Source: an uncultured Mediterraneibacter sp. (GTDB lineage: Bacteria; Bacillota; Clostridia; Lachnospirales; Lachnospiraceae). From it: a stretch of DNA of 42,886 nucleotides. Where the stretch lies: NCBI GenBank assembly GCA_944377745.1, contig CALWFV010000029.1, positions 1-42,886 of the forward strand, given 5' to 3'. The translations under genes and the position numbers were made by a program. Under the pieces are notes generated by a model, which worked only from the letters and a program-made list of their open reading frames with translations, did not search any database and was not told the origin of the DNA. How positions within the stretch are numbered: the first letter of the stretch is position 1; each line of letters begins with the position of its first letter. Positions 16,177 to 25,652 of this stretch are shown one piece after another.

Positions 16177-17982
16177 TTATTTATACGGTTTGTAAAGAGC
16201 GCCGTAGTTTGCGCATGCCCTGTAATCAGCGCCTTCTTTGTCCATTCCGAATGCGTTCCATGCAGCCGGGCGGAAAATCTTCTCCGTCGGTACGTTGTGC
16301 ATAGCAACCGGGATACGGAGCATAGATGCGAATGTGATCAGGTCTGCTCCGATGTGTCCATAGGAGATCGCGCCGTGGTTAGCGCCCCAGTTGTTCATCA
16401 CGTCATATGCTGACTTGAACGCGCCTTCCTTGCCGTCGCATCTCGGAGCGAACCATGTACACGGCCATGTATAGTCTGTACGTTTCCAGAGTGTATCGGA
16501 TACATCTTCCGGAAGTGCGACTGTCCAGCCCTCTGCGATCTGGAGCATCGGCCCTAAGCCTTTTACAAGGTTCAGGCGGATCATTGTAGCCGGCATCTGT
16601 ACCTTTGTCTCAAAACGGCTGGAATATCCGCCGCCGCGGAAGTAGCCGAGGTCAGCCATGTTCCATGTGGTAGCGTCCATGATCGCCTGCTGGTCTTCCT
16701 CTGTCACGTTCCACCATTCTTTCATCACGCCGTTGCCGTTCTCATCTTTTGCAGCGCCGTTTGCATCCAGGCAGCAAGCGCCGGAGTTGATCAGGTGGAT
16801 GATACCGCCGTTTTCTTTCGCAACTCCCTCAAGGTCGTAGCCTGTCACTCTCTTGACAGCCTCCGGGCTCCAGTATGTACGTACATCCGCGAACATCTGC
16901 GCACGGTTTGTAAGAAGTTTCATGAACAGCATCCCAAGACCGTTGAGCACGTCGTTCTCTGTAGCAAGGATGTACGGCTCGCGCGCTCCGTCCCAGTCGA
17001 AGGAAGAGTTGAGCATTGCCTCTGCAAAGTCTCCGTTCGGATAGAAGTCTGTCCACTGTCTCTGTCCCTGGAATCCTGCTGCGATCGCATTGTGTCCGAT
17101 CGCTTCCTCTGACAGGTGCTCCGGGAAATTCTTGTTGCCCTGCATCAGGTCTTTGATGATAACCGCCATCTTTACAACGAACTCGAACTGTTTCTCTTTC
17201 TCTTCCTGAGATTTCTGCAGTTCTACCGGGTTCTTGTCAAATCCGATATGGCATTTCTCTTTTGCCCATGCAAGGGCTTTCTGGTATTCAGCCTCATCGT
17301 AGATTCCTTCTGTCATACGGCGGATGATCTCAACCTCGTCAACAGACTCAACGCGCATGCCGAGATAGGACTCGATGAAATCCTGGTCGATGATAGAACC
17401 GCCGATACCCATTGTAACAGATCCGATCTGCAGCCATGATTTCCCTCTCATGGAAGCAGCTGCAACTGCCGCGCGCCCGAATCTTAACAGCTTCTCTTTT
17501 ACATCTTCCGGGATCGTCATATCGTCTGCATCCTGGACGTCATGTCCGTAGATACCGAATGCCGGAAGACCTTTCTGAGCGTGTGTCGCGAGCACGGAAG
17601 CCAGATATACAGCACCCGGTCTCTCTGTCGCGTTCAGTCCCCAGACAGCCTTGATCGTCTGCGGGTCCATATCCATTGTCTCTGATCCGTAGCACCAGCA
17701 CGGCGTCACTGTCAGTGTGATGTCAACGCCTTCTTTTCTGAACTTGTCCGCACATGCAGCGCTTTCACCAACGCGTCCGATCGTGGAATCCGCGATGACA
17801 ACTTTAACCGGCTCACCGTTTGAATATCTCAGATTTTCCTCAAACAGTTTCGCGGCGTTCTTTGCCATGTTCATTGTCTGCTCTTCCAGAGATCCTCTTA
17901 CATCAAGAGCTCCCTTTCTTCCGTCGATGGTAGGTCTGATGCCGATCACCGGGTAAGATCCCACGTATCTGTTTTCTGCCAT
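16177..17982 (-). CDS. fucI: L-fucose isomerase
   Basis: FucI converts L-fucose to L-fuculose, the first intracellular step of fucose catabolism, using Mn2+. The 601-residue length agrees with the family (E. coli FucI is about 591). Family segments include [10 protein letters not shown] near the start, [30 protein letters not shown], the [14 protein letters not shown] segment carrying metal ligands, and [29 protein letters not shown] near the end. A longer in-frame start at 18033 exists, but ATG 17982 has AAAGGAGG 8 bp upstream. A promoter and a possible operator lie just upstream. A divergent AraC-family gene and fucK are its neighbours. Confidence 0.95.
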   Translation of the reverse strand: MAENRYVGSYPVIGIRPTIDGRKGALDVRGSLEEQTMNMAKNAAKLFEENLRYSNGEPVKVVIADSTIGRVGESAACADKFRKEGVDITLTVTPCWCYGSETMDMDPQTIKAVWGLNATERPGAVYLASVLATHAQKGLPAFGIYGHDVQDADDMTIPEDVKEKLLRFGRAAVAAASMRGKSWLQIGSVTMGIGGSIIDQDFIESYLGMRVESVDEVEIIRRMTEGIYDEAEYQKALAWAKEKCHIGFDKNPVELQKSQEEKEKQFEFVVKMAVIIKDLMQGNKNFPEHLSEEAIGHNAIAAGFQGQRQWTDFYPNGDFAEAMLNSSFDWDGAREPYILATENDVLNGLGMLFMKLLTNRAQMFADVRTYWSPEAVKRVTGYDLEGVAKENGGIIHLINSGACCLDANGAAKDENGNGVMKEWWNVTEEDQQAIMDATTWNMADLGYFRGGGYSSRFETKVQMPATMIRLNLVKGLGPMLQIAEGWTVALPEDVSDTLWKRTDYTWPCTWFAPRCDGKEGAFKSAYDVMNNWGANHGAISYGHIGADLITFASMLRIPVAMHNVPTEKIFRPAAWNAFGMDKEGADYRACANYGALYKPYK

Positions 17983-18011
17983 AATTACATTCCTCCTTTT
18001 TAGATTGTGTA

Positions 18012-18030
18012 AGAATCGTTTCTTGATTCT
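18012..18030 (-). promoter_or_regulatory. Possible operator at the fucI transcription start
   Basis: AGAATC (18012-18017) and GATTCT (18025-18030) form a perfect 6-bp inverted repeat with a 7-base spacer, 2 bp downstream of the fucI -10 box. A bound protein would block the promoter. It differs from the LacI-type sites, so a different regulator such as the divergent AraC protein is possible. Confidence 0.4.
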
Positions 18031-18031
18031 C

Positions 18032-18060
18032 ATTATAATACTATTCTTCTTGTTTGTCTC
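18032..18060 (-). promoter_or_regulatory. Promoter of fucI
   Basis: Read on the minus strand, GAGACA (18055-18060), 17 bp, TATAAT (18032-18037). It lies 50 bp before the fucI start codon with a good ribosome site between. Confidence 0.65.
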
Positions 18061-18103
18061 GTGATATAATAGAATAAAAATATAACAATATTCACTTTTT
18101 GTA

Positions 18104-18273
18104 CATTGCTGAGAAAGTACGGAAGCGAATCTGTATCCCCTTCCGGAACCCGCTTTCGCTCGGAGTACGGCGTAGCATTACATAGGGCGACAGAGAACGC
18201 CGTCCAAGTGCTGATGCCGTACTACGGTCCTGTCAGGAGATACTGCCCCGCTTCCTAGTATATCTCAGCAGTG
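18104..18273 (+). ncRNA. ssrS: Structured RNA, probable 6S RNA
   Basis: The 362-bp gap between fucI and araC holds a rod-shaped RNA of about 170 nt. CATTGCTGAGA (18104-18114) pairs with TCTCAGCAGTG (18263-18273). GGAAGCG (18121-18127) pairs exactly with CGCTTCC (18249-18255). After a large open central region, AGTACGGC (18164-18171) pairs exactly with GCCGTACT (18216-18223), then AGCATT/AAGTGCT, and GGCG/CGCC (18186-18189, 18198-18201) closes the tip. A closing stem, central bubble and terminal stem are the 6S RNA plan, which mimics an open promoter and binds sigma-A RNA polymerase. The bubble strands (TATCCCC and GAGATACTGCCCCGC) resemble the corresponding conserved parts of known 6S RNAs. 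I see no clear promoter or terminator, and the opposite strand could fold similarly. Confidence 0.6.
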
Positions 18274-18344
18274 AATGAACAGATAAGACGGCAAGAAGTA
18301 CATAAAAGAAGCTAATACACGAACAAAGGAGATATATTACCGAT

Positions 18345-19217
18345 ATGAAGTATATGAGTTACAGAGAGGAGAGGAAACACGGGACGTTTGAGTTTCCTTT
18401 TGAGTTTTATCATGTGGGACCTGCCCACCCCCGGTACGAGATGTCCTATCACTGGCATATTGAATACGAAGTAATCCGCATATTGAAAGGCGAATTTCTG
18501 ATGAAAATCAATGAAAATGAGTTTCTCGCCAAAACCGGTAATATTATTTTTATAAAAGGCGGGCTTCTTCACGGCGGGATACCAAGAGACTGCCTCTATG
18601 AATGCATCGTCTTCAACCTGGACTCTCTCATGACTTCCAGCCAGGCAGGAGAACTTCTTATAAAAAAGATCAGCAGTGACTCAATAGATGTAAATCCACT
18701 TTTTTCCGAAGACGCCCCGGAGATTGCACGGATCACCTCTGTCATGTTTGAACAGATGAAGCTTCGGACAGAGGGCCATGAACTCAGGGTGATCGGTTCC
18801 TTTTATGAATTCTTCGGATATGTTCTGGAAAAACATCTATATTCCGAATCACAGAGCATACCTCAGAAGGACGGACGGAGGATAGAACATCTGAAAAAGG
18901 CGCTTGAGCTGATCGAAACATCCTACTCCGACTGCCTTACTCTGGACGATCTCGCCATGGCCGCCGGAATGAACTCAAAGTATTTCTGCCGGTATTTCCG
19001 CGAGATGACCCACCGGACTCCGATTGATTATCTGAACTATTACAGAATCGAACAGGCGTGTTTCAAACTCGCCACATCTAACGACTCTATCGCAGAGATC
19101 GGACTGAGCTGCGGATTCAATGACGTAAGCTATTTTATTAAAACGTTTAAAAAGTACAAGGGGCTGACTCCAAAAAAATACCTGAGCACTCCCCTGTCCC
19201 AGCAGATCAGCGCATAA
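18345..19217 (+). CDS. AraC-family transcriptional regulator
   Basis: This 290-residue regulator has an N-terminal cupin-like sensing domain (about 15-160; HPRYEMSYHWHIEYEV, GNIIFIKGGLLHGG) and a C-terminal pair of AraC helix-turn-helices (about 185-285; LDDLAMAAGMNSKYFCRYFREMT and IAEIGLSCGFNDVSYFIKTFKKYKGLTPKKY). Such proteins usually activate sugar-use genes when the ligand binds. It is divergent from fucI and precedes a YczE-like gene by 40 bp, so a role at the fucI promoter is likely but unproven. AAAGGAG lies somewhat far (13 bp) from the ATG; a second ATG 9 bp later is possible. Confidence 0.9.
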   Translation: MKYMSYREERKHGTFEFPFEFYHVGPAHPRYEMSYHWHIEYEVIRILKGEFLMKINENEFLAKTGNIIFIKGGLLHGGIPRDCLYECIVFNLDSLMTSSQAGELLIKKISSDSIDVNPLFSEDAPEIARITSVMFEQMKLRTEGHELRVIGSFYEFFGYVLEKHLYSESQSIPQKDGRRIEHLKKALELIETSYSDCLTLDDLAMAAGMNSKYFCRYFREMTHRTPIDYLNYYRIEQACFKLATSNDSIAEIGLSCGFNDVSYFIKTFKKYKGLTPKKYLSTPLSQQISA

Positions 19218-19257
19218 ATTATCATAATAAAAGAAAAAGGAGGAACGATACCCGATC

Positions 19258-19959
19258 ATGTGGTATCCAAATAAAGATATGAAAGAAGAACAATCGGTCA
19301 AAAAAGAAAAATTCGCAGCCGACACCTCATCAAGAAGCGCTGTCGACTGGGCAAAGGCTCTGGTCATCCTGCTTATCGGACTGATCATCGCGCATCTGGG
19401 CGTAACCCTGTTTCTCATCTCAGAACTGGGGACTGATACCTTTACCGTATTCATCCAAGGACTTTCCAGAGTATTCGGTCTGACTGTAGGGACAGTCCAT
19501 GTAATCGTTCTCTGTATCCTGATGGCAGTCATGCTCCTGACCACAAAAGGCTATGTCAAACCCGGCACCGTCGTGTGCGCATTCTGCGGCGGACCCATTA
19601 TCGACATTTTCACCTTTCTTCTCCAGAGATACATAAACGGAAATTCTCCTATGCTGCTGCGCATCATCAGCATGCTTGCCGGGTGCGTGATCCTTTCCAT
19701 CGGCATGTCCGTAGTGATAAACAGCAACGCAGGAACCGGTCCCAACGACCTGGTGGCAGTGATCCTGTCAGACAAGATCGAAGCAGTCCAGTTCCGCTGG
19801 ATACGCATCGGATGCGATCTGTTTTTTGTTGTCCTCGGCTTCCTGCTGGGCGGCACTGTCGGCGCAGGAACGATCACCGCTGTCTGTCTCACAGGTCCTC
19901 TGGTACAGTTTTTCCTTCCAAAGACCAGGATCCCGGTCCGAAGCATCCTGGGAGAATGA
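19258..19959 (+). CDS. YczE/YitT-like integral membrane protein
   Basis: The 233-residue protein has an N-terminal charged cytoplasmic segment (about 1-35) and then five or six membrane helices. It resembles the YczE/YyaS/YitT group, with the family motifs ELGTDTFTVFIQGLS near 58-72 and NSNAGTGPNDLVAVIL near 157-172. Biochemical function is unknown; members are often coupled to AraC- or GntR-type regulators. GGAGG lies 14 bp before the ATG. It shares an operon with the AraC gene and ends at a hairpin opposite nifJ. Confidence 0.75.
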   Translation: MWYPNKDMKEEQSVKKEKFAADTSSRSAVDWAKALVILLIGLIIAHLGVTLFLISELGTDTFTVFIQGLSRVFGLTVGTVHVIVLCILMAVMLLTTKGYVKPGTVVCAFCGGPIIDIFTFLLQRYINGNSPMLLRIISMLAGCVILSIGMSVVINSNAGTGPNDLVAVILSDKIEAVQFRWIRIGCDLFFVVLGFLLGGTVGAGTITAVCLTGPLVQFFLPKTRIPVRSILGE

Positions 19960-19979
19960 TCAAACTTTTCTTATACCAC

Positions 19980-20014
19980 GAAGACCCGCAGGGAACGTTA
20001 TCCCCGCGGGTCTT
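19980..20014. terminator. Bidirectional hairpin between the YczE gene and nifJ
   Basis: GAAGACCCGC (19980-19989) pairs with GCGGGTCTTC (20006-20015), with a nested GGGA/TCCC. It lies between convergent genes. The T runs are short, so it is a moderate terminator. Confidence 0.7.
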
Positions 20015-20042
20015 CTTCATTTTATCGGATCAGATTCAAATC

Positions 20043-23000
20043 TTATTCTGCTTTATCTGCCGCATATACGTCTACCAGTTTCTTCAGGTATTCGTATCTT
20101 TCCATAGCCTCCTGCTCGTTGATCGCGAACAGTTTTGCAGCTTTCTCCGGATTAGATCTCTTCAGAGCATTGTAACGTACTTCTCCGTCAAGGAATGCCT
20201 GATAGTCTTCTTCCTTCGGAGCCTTGCTGTCAAGTGAGAACTTGTTGCCCTCAGCAGCCGGATTGAACCGGAAGTTGTTCCAGTATCCGCACTCTACTGC
20301 AAGCTGCTCTTCTGTCTGGGCCTTGCTCATACCTTTCTTGATACCATGGTTGATACACGGAGCGTAAGCAATGATCAGCGACGGTCCCGGATAAGCCTCA
20401 GCCTCTGTGATGGCTTTGACTGTCTGGTTGAAATCAGCACCCATAGCGATCTGTGCAACGTATACGTATCCGTAGCTCATTGCCATTCCCGCAAGGTCCT
20501 TCTTCTTCGTCTCTTTTCCGCCTGCCGCGAACTGTGCCGTAGCGCCTGTCTTTGTAGCCTTGGAAGACTGTCCGCCTGTGTTGGAGTAAACCTCTGTATC
20601 GAATACCATGATATTGATGTCCTTACCACTTGCAAGTACATGGTCAACACCGCCGAATCCGATATCATAAGCCCATCCGTCACCGCCGAATACCCACTGG
20701 GATTTCTTAGCGAGGAAGTCTTTGTTCTTGAGAACTTCGTTCTTCTCGGCAAGATCGCAGTCACATCCTTCCAGAGCAGCTACCAGCTTGTCTGTAGCCG
20801 TTCCGTTCGTAGCGCCGCATCCGAATGTATCAAGGTACTCTTTGGCAGCAGCCTTAACATCTTCTTTTTCAGCGATCTCAGCGATCTTCTCTACTTTCGC
20901 TTTCATTCTGTCACGGATCGTGTTCTGAGCGAGCAGCATACCATAACCGAACTCTGCATTATCCTCGAACAGAGAGTTGCTCCATGCCGGTCCCTGTCCC
21001 TTCTCGTTCACTGTGTAAGGTGTGGACGGTGAGGAGTTACCCCAGATAGAGGAACATCCTGTTGCATTTGCAATGTACATCCTGTCACCAAACAACTGTG
21101 TGATCAGCTTCGCGTATGGTGTCTCACCACATCCTGCACATGCTCCTGAGAACTCAAGCAGCGGCTGTTTGAACTGGCTTCCCTTTACAGTTGTCTCTTT
21201 GAATTTTGCGACAACTTCCGGTTTCACCGGAATCTCTCTTCCGTAGTTGAAGTAGTCCTGCTTGCCGGCATTTGCTTCCATGTTGCCCATAACAAGAGCC
21301 TTCTCGCCCTTCTTGCCCGGACATACATTCGCACAGGAACCGCATCCTGTACAGTCATATGCAGATACGGTGATGGAGAATTTCATTCCCGGCATACCGA
21401 TCATGTCGATCGTTTCCATTCCTTCCGGAGCTTTTGCAGCCTCTTCCTCTGTAAGGGCTACCGGACGGATAACAGCGTGCGGACATACATATGCACAGCG
21501 GTTACACTGGATACAGTTTTCCGGCTGCCATACAGGGATGTCCACTGCGATACCACGTTTCTCGTATGCGGAGGAACCGGACGGTGTAGACCCGTCTACA
21601 TAGTCATTGAACGCGGATACCGGAAGTGTATTTCCTTCCTGTGAGTTTACCTTAGCCTGGATGTTTTTGACGAAGTCAACAACATCTTTTCTTCCGTTCT
21701 CGTCTACCTTCGGCTGTGCAAGACCTTCATCCGCTGCGTCTTTCCAGCTCTCCGGAACTGCCACTTCGACAACCTGTTTTGCACCTGCATCGATGGCATC
21801 GTAGTTCATCTGTACGATCTTGTCACCTTTTCTTCCGTATGTAGCTTTTGCGGCAGCCTTCATCAGGTCGATTGCCTCTGCCTCCGGAATGATCGCGGCA
21901 AGTTTGAAGAATGCAGACTGAAGAACTGTATTGATACGTCCGCCAAGTCCGATCTCTTTACCGATCTTAATACCATCGATGGTATAGAATTTGATGTTGT
22001 GGTTTGCGATGTATGCTTTCACCTGTCCCGGCAGATGCTTCTCAAGTCCTTCCATATCCCATGAGCAGTTCAGAAGGAACGTACCGCCGTCAACAAGCTC
22101 CTGTACCATGTTGTACTTGTCCACATAGGACGGGTTGTGACATGCCACAAAGTTTGCCTGATGGATCAGGTATGTTGATTTGATCGGTGATTTACCGAAA
22201 CGCAGGTGAGACATCGTAACACCGCCGGACTTCTTGGAGTCATAATCGAAGTAAGCCTGTGCGTACATATCTGTGTTGTCACCGATGATCTTGATGGAGT
22301 TCTTGTTTGCTCCGACTGTACCGTCAGCGCCAAGTCCCCAGAACTTACAGTTGATCGTTCCTTCCGGTGTTGTAACGAGCGGCTCGTCAGCTTTCAGTGA
22401 CAGGTTTGTCACATCATCTTCGATACCGATCGTGAATTTCTGTTTCTCATCATTGTGATATACAGCAACGATCTGAGCAGGTGTTGTATCTTTGGAACCA
22501 AGTCCGTAACGTCCTGTGTAGATCGGCACTGCATCGAATTTGGAGCCTTTGAGTGCTGCAACAACATCCAGGTACAGCGGCTCGCCCATAGCTCCCGGCT
22601 CTTTTGTTCTGTCAAGTACAGAAATCTTCTTCACTGTATCCGGGATCGCATCGATAAGAGCCTGCGCGCAGAACGGTCTGTAAAGACGTACTTTGACAAC
22701 GCCGACTTTCTCTCCTGCCTTCATCAGGTAGTCGATGGTCTCCTCGATCGTATCACAGACAGAACCCATAGCTACGATCACGTGCTCTGCATCCTCTGCT
22801 CCATAGTAGTTGAACAGCTTGTAGTCTGTTCCGATCTTAGCATTTACCTTGTCCATGTAATCCTGAACGATTCCCGGCATTGCATCGTAATACGGGTTGC
22901 ATGCCTCTCTTGCCTGGAAGAAGATATCCGGGTTCTGAGCGGAACCTCTCTGGCACGGATGGTTCGGGTTCAGCGCATGTGCACGGAACTCATCGATTGC

Positions 23001-23594
23001 GTCCATGTTTACCAGATCTTTCAGATCTTCGTAATCCCATGTCTCGATCTTCTGGATCTCATGAGATGTACGGAATCCGTCAAAGAAGTTGATGAAAGGA
23101 AGTTTTCCTTCCAGTGCTGCGCAGTGAGCAACCGGTGTCAGGTCCATGACCTCCTGAACGCTGGACTCGCAGAGCATAGCAGCTCCGGTCTGACGACAGG
23201 CGTAAACATCTGAGTGGTCACCGAAGATTGACAGCGCATGGCTCGCCAGTGCACGAGCAGACACATTGAATACTCCCGGAAGCTGCTCTCCGGCAACTTT
23301 ATATAAGTTCGGAATCATGAGCAGAAGTCCCTGTGAAGCGGTAAATGTCGTTGTAAGAGCTCCTGCGGAAAGAGAACCGTGTACAGCACCTGCCGCACCT
23401 GCCTCGGACTGCATCTCTACGACATTGACTGTCTGTCCGAAGATATTCTCTCTGCCTTCTGTAGCCCATTCATCAACGTGCTCCGGCATAACGGATGACG
23501 GTGTAATCGGGTAGATCGCCGCAACTTCTGTGTACGCATAAGATACGTGAGCGGCAGCCTGATTACCATCCATGGTCTTCATTTTTCTTGCCAT
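20043..23594 (-). CDS. nifJ: Pyruvate:ferredoxin (flavodoxin) oxidoreductase
   Basis: This enzyme oxidises pyruvate to acetyl-CoA and CO2, passing electrons to ferredoxin; it is central to clostridial fermentation. The 1183-residue single-chain form matches the family (about 1170-1200). It has the N-terminal pyruvate domain (YAYTEVAAIYPITPSS, 19-34), the second PFOR domain, a 2x[4Fe-4S] ferredoxin domain (CIQCNRCAYVCP near 691-702 and CTGCGSCANVCPG near 749-761), the third-cluster motif CAGCGETPY near 815, and the TPP-binding GDGWAYDIGFGG near 968. AAGGAGG precedes the ATG. It is transcribed alone from a good promoter. Ferredoxin reoxidation partners are not in the window. Confidence 0.97.
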   Translation of the reverse strand: MARKMKTMDGNQAAAHVSYAYTEVAAIYPITPSSVMPEHVDEWATEGRENIFGQTVNVVEMQSEAGAAGAVHGSLSAGALTTTFTASQGLLLMIPNLYKVAGEQLPGVFNVSARALASHALSIFGDHSDVYACRQTGAAMLCESSVQEVMDLTPVAHCAALEGKLPFINFFDGFRTSHEIQKIETWDYEDLKDLVNMDAIDEFRAHALNPNHPCQRGSAQNPDIFFQAREACNPYYDAMPGIVQDYMDKVNAKIGTDYKLFNYYGAEDAEHVIVAMGSVCDTIEETIDYLMKAGEKVGVVKVRLYRPFCAQALIDAIPDTVKKISVLDRTKEPGAMGEPLYLDVVAALKGSKFDAVPIYTGRYGLGSKDTTPAQIVAVYHNDEKQKFTIGIEDDVTNLSLKADEPLVTTPEGTINCKFWGLGADGTVGANKNSIKIIGDNTDMYAQAYFDYDSKKSGGVTMSHLRFGKSPIKSTYLIHQANFVACHNPSYVDKYNMVQELVDGGTFLLNCSWDMEGLEKHLPGQVKAYIANHNIKFYTIDGIKIGKEIGLGGRINTVLQSAFFKLAAIIPEAEAIDLMKAAAKATYGRKGDKIVQMNYDAIDAGAKQVVEVAVPESWKDAADEGLAQPKVDENGRKDVVDFVKNIQAKVNSQEGNTLPVSAFNDYVDGSTPSGSSAYEKRGIAVDIPVWQPENCIQCNRCAYVCPHAVIRPVALTEEEAAKAPEGMETIDMIGMPGMKFSITVSAYDCTGCGSCANVCPGKKGEKALVMGNMEANAGKQDYFNYGREIPVKPEVVAKFKETTVKGSQFKQPLLEFSGACAGCGETPYAKLITQLFGDRMYIANATGCSSIWGNSSPSTPYTVNEKGQGPAWSNSLFEDNAEFGYGMLLAQNTIRDRMKAKVEKIAEIAEKEDVKAAAKEYLDTFGCGATNGTATDKLVAALEGCDCDLAEKNEVLKNKDFLAKKSQWVFGGDGWAYDIGFGGVDHVLASGKDINIMVFDTEVYSNTGGQSSKATKTGATAQFAAGGKETKKKDLAGMAMSYGYVYVAQIAMGADFNQTVKAITEAEAYPGPSLIIAYAPCINHGIKKGMSKAQTEEQLAVECGYWNNFRFNPAAEGNKFSLDSKAPKEEDYQAFLDGEVRYNALKRSNPEKAAKLFAINEQEAMERYEYLKKLVDVYAADKAE

Positions 23595-23651
23595 TTTCTT
23601 GTTCCTCCTTAAGTTTTACATGAAAAAATAGTTTAATTCACATGTATTTTC

Positions 23652-23680
23652 ATTATATCGCCAAAAGTGACAAAAGTCCA
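23652..23680 (-). promoter_or_regulatory. Promoter of nifJ
   Basis: Read on the minus strand, TGGACT (23675-23680), 17 bp, TATAAT (23652-23657), about 60 bp before the start codon. The rest of the 235-bp gap 23595-23829 is AT-rich and shows no further gene; I see no convincing terminator for the operon that ends at 23830. Confidence 0.7.
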
Positions 23681-23829
23681 TAGAGGGCGGTCGGTTTTTT
23701 GTACATTTTGAAGTACAGTTTTCGTAATCTGGTATTATTAATAAACTGTATTTATATTGGAGAGAACCGTCAGGTTTTTGCTTAACAAAATCTCCGATCA
23801 TACACCATTTGTTTTCTTATTCATATAAG

Positions 23830-25635
23830 TTAATCCTCCCGCACCACAGCATCCCATATCAGATAAGCATCCAGATAATATGCTGTCAAAGGACTCTGCG
23901 CCAGATTCCCGGTAACTTTTACATGCTTTCCCACCAGGGAGTCATCAATGCCTTTCTCCATATTTAACAGCTGGATCTTTTCACAGCCGTCAACTTCTGT
24001 CAGGCTTCCCTCAACTGTTACTTCCACATCAGCCGGTGTATCAAGAAGGATCACATAAGCAGAAAGCGCCGATCCATTTGGATGTTCCCATTCCACGACA
24101 TCAAGTACACCTGTCACTTCAACCGGCCCCTCTGTATAAACCGGGCGTTCTGCCTCTGCTCCCGCATCATCTGACACAGCTGGATTTTGTCCGGTCTCCG
24201 GCACCGTATCCTGAGCTTCAGTCCCCCGAGCATTTTCAAGTTCAATCACATTCCATTTCCCGGCCTTTTTCGCCCAGCATTTCCCATTAAATACGGGACG
24301 GATCTCTTCAAACACTCCCGGCGCTATGACCAGTTTGCCATCCGTGTTCCTCATTTCCCACACACCATCTTTGACAAGCGGAACATAACCTTCTGAAGCA
24401 GCATAGCAGTAGGGTTCTTCAATCTCACTTCCCTGAGCTGTATACTGCTGCCAGGACGCCTCATATTCAAGAGGTATCACCGTTTTTCCCTGAGTATTTA
24501 CATATCCCCATTTTCCGTCTTTTTCCACCGCAAGGAGCCCGGAACTTTCAGAACCGCATTCTTCATAAATAAAATCTGTAACGAGGCTGCCGCTGCTGTT
24601 GTAGACCGCATATAATCCCGGGAACTCATCAGGCCATTCAACAACATCCACAGCAGAGGATGCATCAAACAGAGAATCAGACTGTTTCACCCCTATCGCA
24701 TCCGAAGAGATCATATCTGTCCTGCCTTCCGACATCTGGCCAAACGCTTCCATTACATTGTGCAGCCCGTCATTGTAATAATAAAAATATCCTTTATAGC
24801 CACCTATGTCCGGCCCCCACACAGCAATAGCAGGCTCCAGCTGTCCCGTCATTTCATCAAAATAAAAGTCGTAGACATCGATCCCATACTCCTCGGAATA
24901 TACAGGTGTTTCTGAATGCAGACTGTAGTACCCGGCTATGGTTCCGGCATCACTATATTCGGGATCAACCACAATTTCCCCTGAATCTTTAACTATTCCA
25001 TACAGATCACCATTTCGGACCACTGCATAAGAAGAAAAAATCTGCCTTTCCAATTCATTTTCCGGATAGTTCATGTAATTGTCATAGCGCAGGTAATAAA
25101 TATCATCCGCCTCGATTTCTTCTTCCAAAGCTTCCGTATAGGACTCAAGATCCTGATACTCCTCTTCTATATCAGTGAATTCCTGCCTGTCAGACGCCGG
25201 TACCTTCTCCTGTGCCTGACTGATCACTTCCTGTGCCTTTTTAACTTCACCTTCATCAAGATACAGATCCACCAGTGCAAGATACGGCTCCTTTTCCTTT
25301 GGTGCGATCTTTATCGCCTCAAGGTAGGAGTCCTCCGCCTTTTCATAGTCCATCTCTTCCAGATATTTATTTCCTTCCGCCACATAATTGCCGGACTGCT
25401 GCTTTTCATATTTATCTTTCAGGATCAGCATTCCGGCTGCCGCTGCGGCACTGACGATGAGGAGTGCCGTTACGATTAAAGGCCATTTTTTCTTGTTTTT
25501 CCTCTTCTTATGACCTTCAGTGTTCTCCAAATGTGTTTGCCTTCCTGCTTCCTCCTCGGATGCCACAGGATGTCCGCACGACGGGCAATATTTTTCAGTT
25601 CCTTTTAATTCTTTTCCACATTCCGGGCAAAACAT
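23830..25635 (-). CDS. Zinc-ribbon, TPR and WG-repeat membrane protein
   Basis: This 601-residue protein is probably anchored in the membrane with most of its mass outside. It starts with a zinc ribbon (CPEC...CPSC, residues 3-21), followed by one membrane helix (about 52-72), two or three TPR-like helices (about 80-160; YLEEMDYEKAEDSYLEAI), and WG-type repeats with KDSGEIVVDPEYSD and KWGYVNTQGKTVIPLEYEA. The C-terminal 90 residues look like an OB or beta-sandwich domain. I chose ATG 25635, preceded by GGGGGAAGG, over the earlier in-frame ATG 25656, which overlaps the upstream stop. It is the last gene of the operon and a paralogue of the gene before it. Function unknown; WG and TPR repeats suggest protein binding. 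Confidence 0.8.
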   Translation of the reverse strand: MFCPECGKELKGTEKYCPSCGHPVASEEEAGRQTHLENTEGHKKRKNKKKWPLIVTALLIVSAAAAAGMLILKDKYEKQQSGNYVAEGNKYLEEMDYEKAEDSYLEAIKIAPKEKEPYLALVDLYLDEGEVKKAQEVISQAQEKVPASDRQEFTDIEEEYQDLESYTEALEEEIEADDIYYLRYDNYMNYPENELERQIFSSYAVVRNGDLYGIVKDSGEIVVDPEYSDAGTIAGYYSLHSETPVYSEEYGIDVYDFYFDEMTGQLEPAIAVWGPDIGGYKGYFYYYNDGLHNVMEAFGQMSEGRTDMISSDAIGVKQSDSLFDASSAVDVVEWPDEFPGLYAVYNSSGSLVTDFIYEECGSESSGLLAVEKDGKWGYVNTQGKTVIPLEYEASWQQYTAQGSEIEEPYCYAASEGYVPLVKDGVWEMRNTDGKLVIAPGVFEEIRPVFNGKCWAKKAGKWNVIELENARGTEAQDTVPETGQNPAVSDDAGAEAERPVYTEGPVEVTGVLDVVEWEHPNGSALSAYVILLDTPADVEVTVEGSLTEVDGCEKIQLLNMEKGIDDSLVGKHVKVTGNLAQSPLTAYYLDAYLIWDAVVRED

Positions 25636-25652
25636 TTTCCTTCCCCCTGTTT

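Noticed and set aside
18104-18273. Riboswitch or attenuator in the fucI leader on the minus strand
   Set aside because: The fucI promoter found at 18032-18060 lies downstream of this structure on the minus strand, so it would not be in the fucI mRNA; the plus-strand 6S-like reading fits better.
20346-23213. Long plus-strand open frames opposite nifJ
   Set aside because: They are antisense shadows of a clearly coding gene, with no ribosome sites and no recognisable protein motifs.
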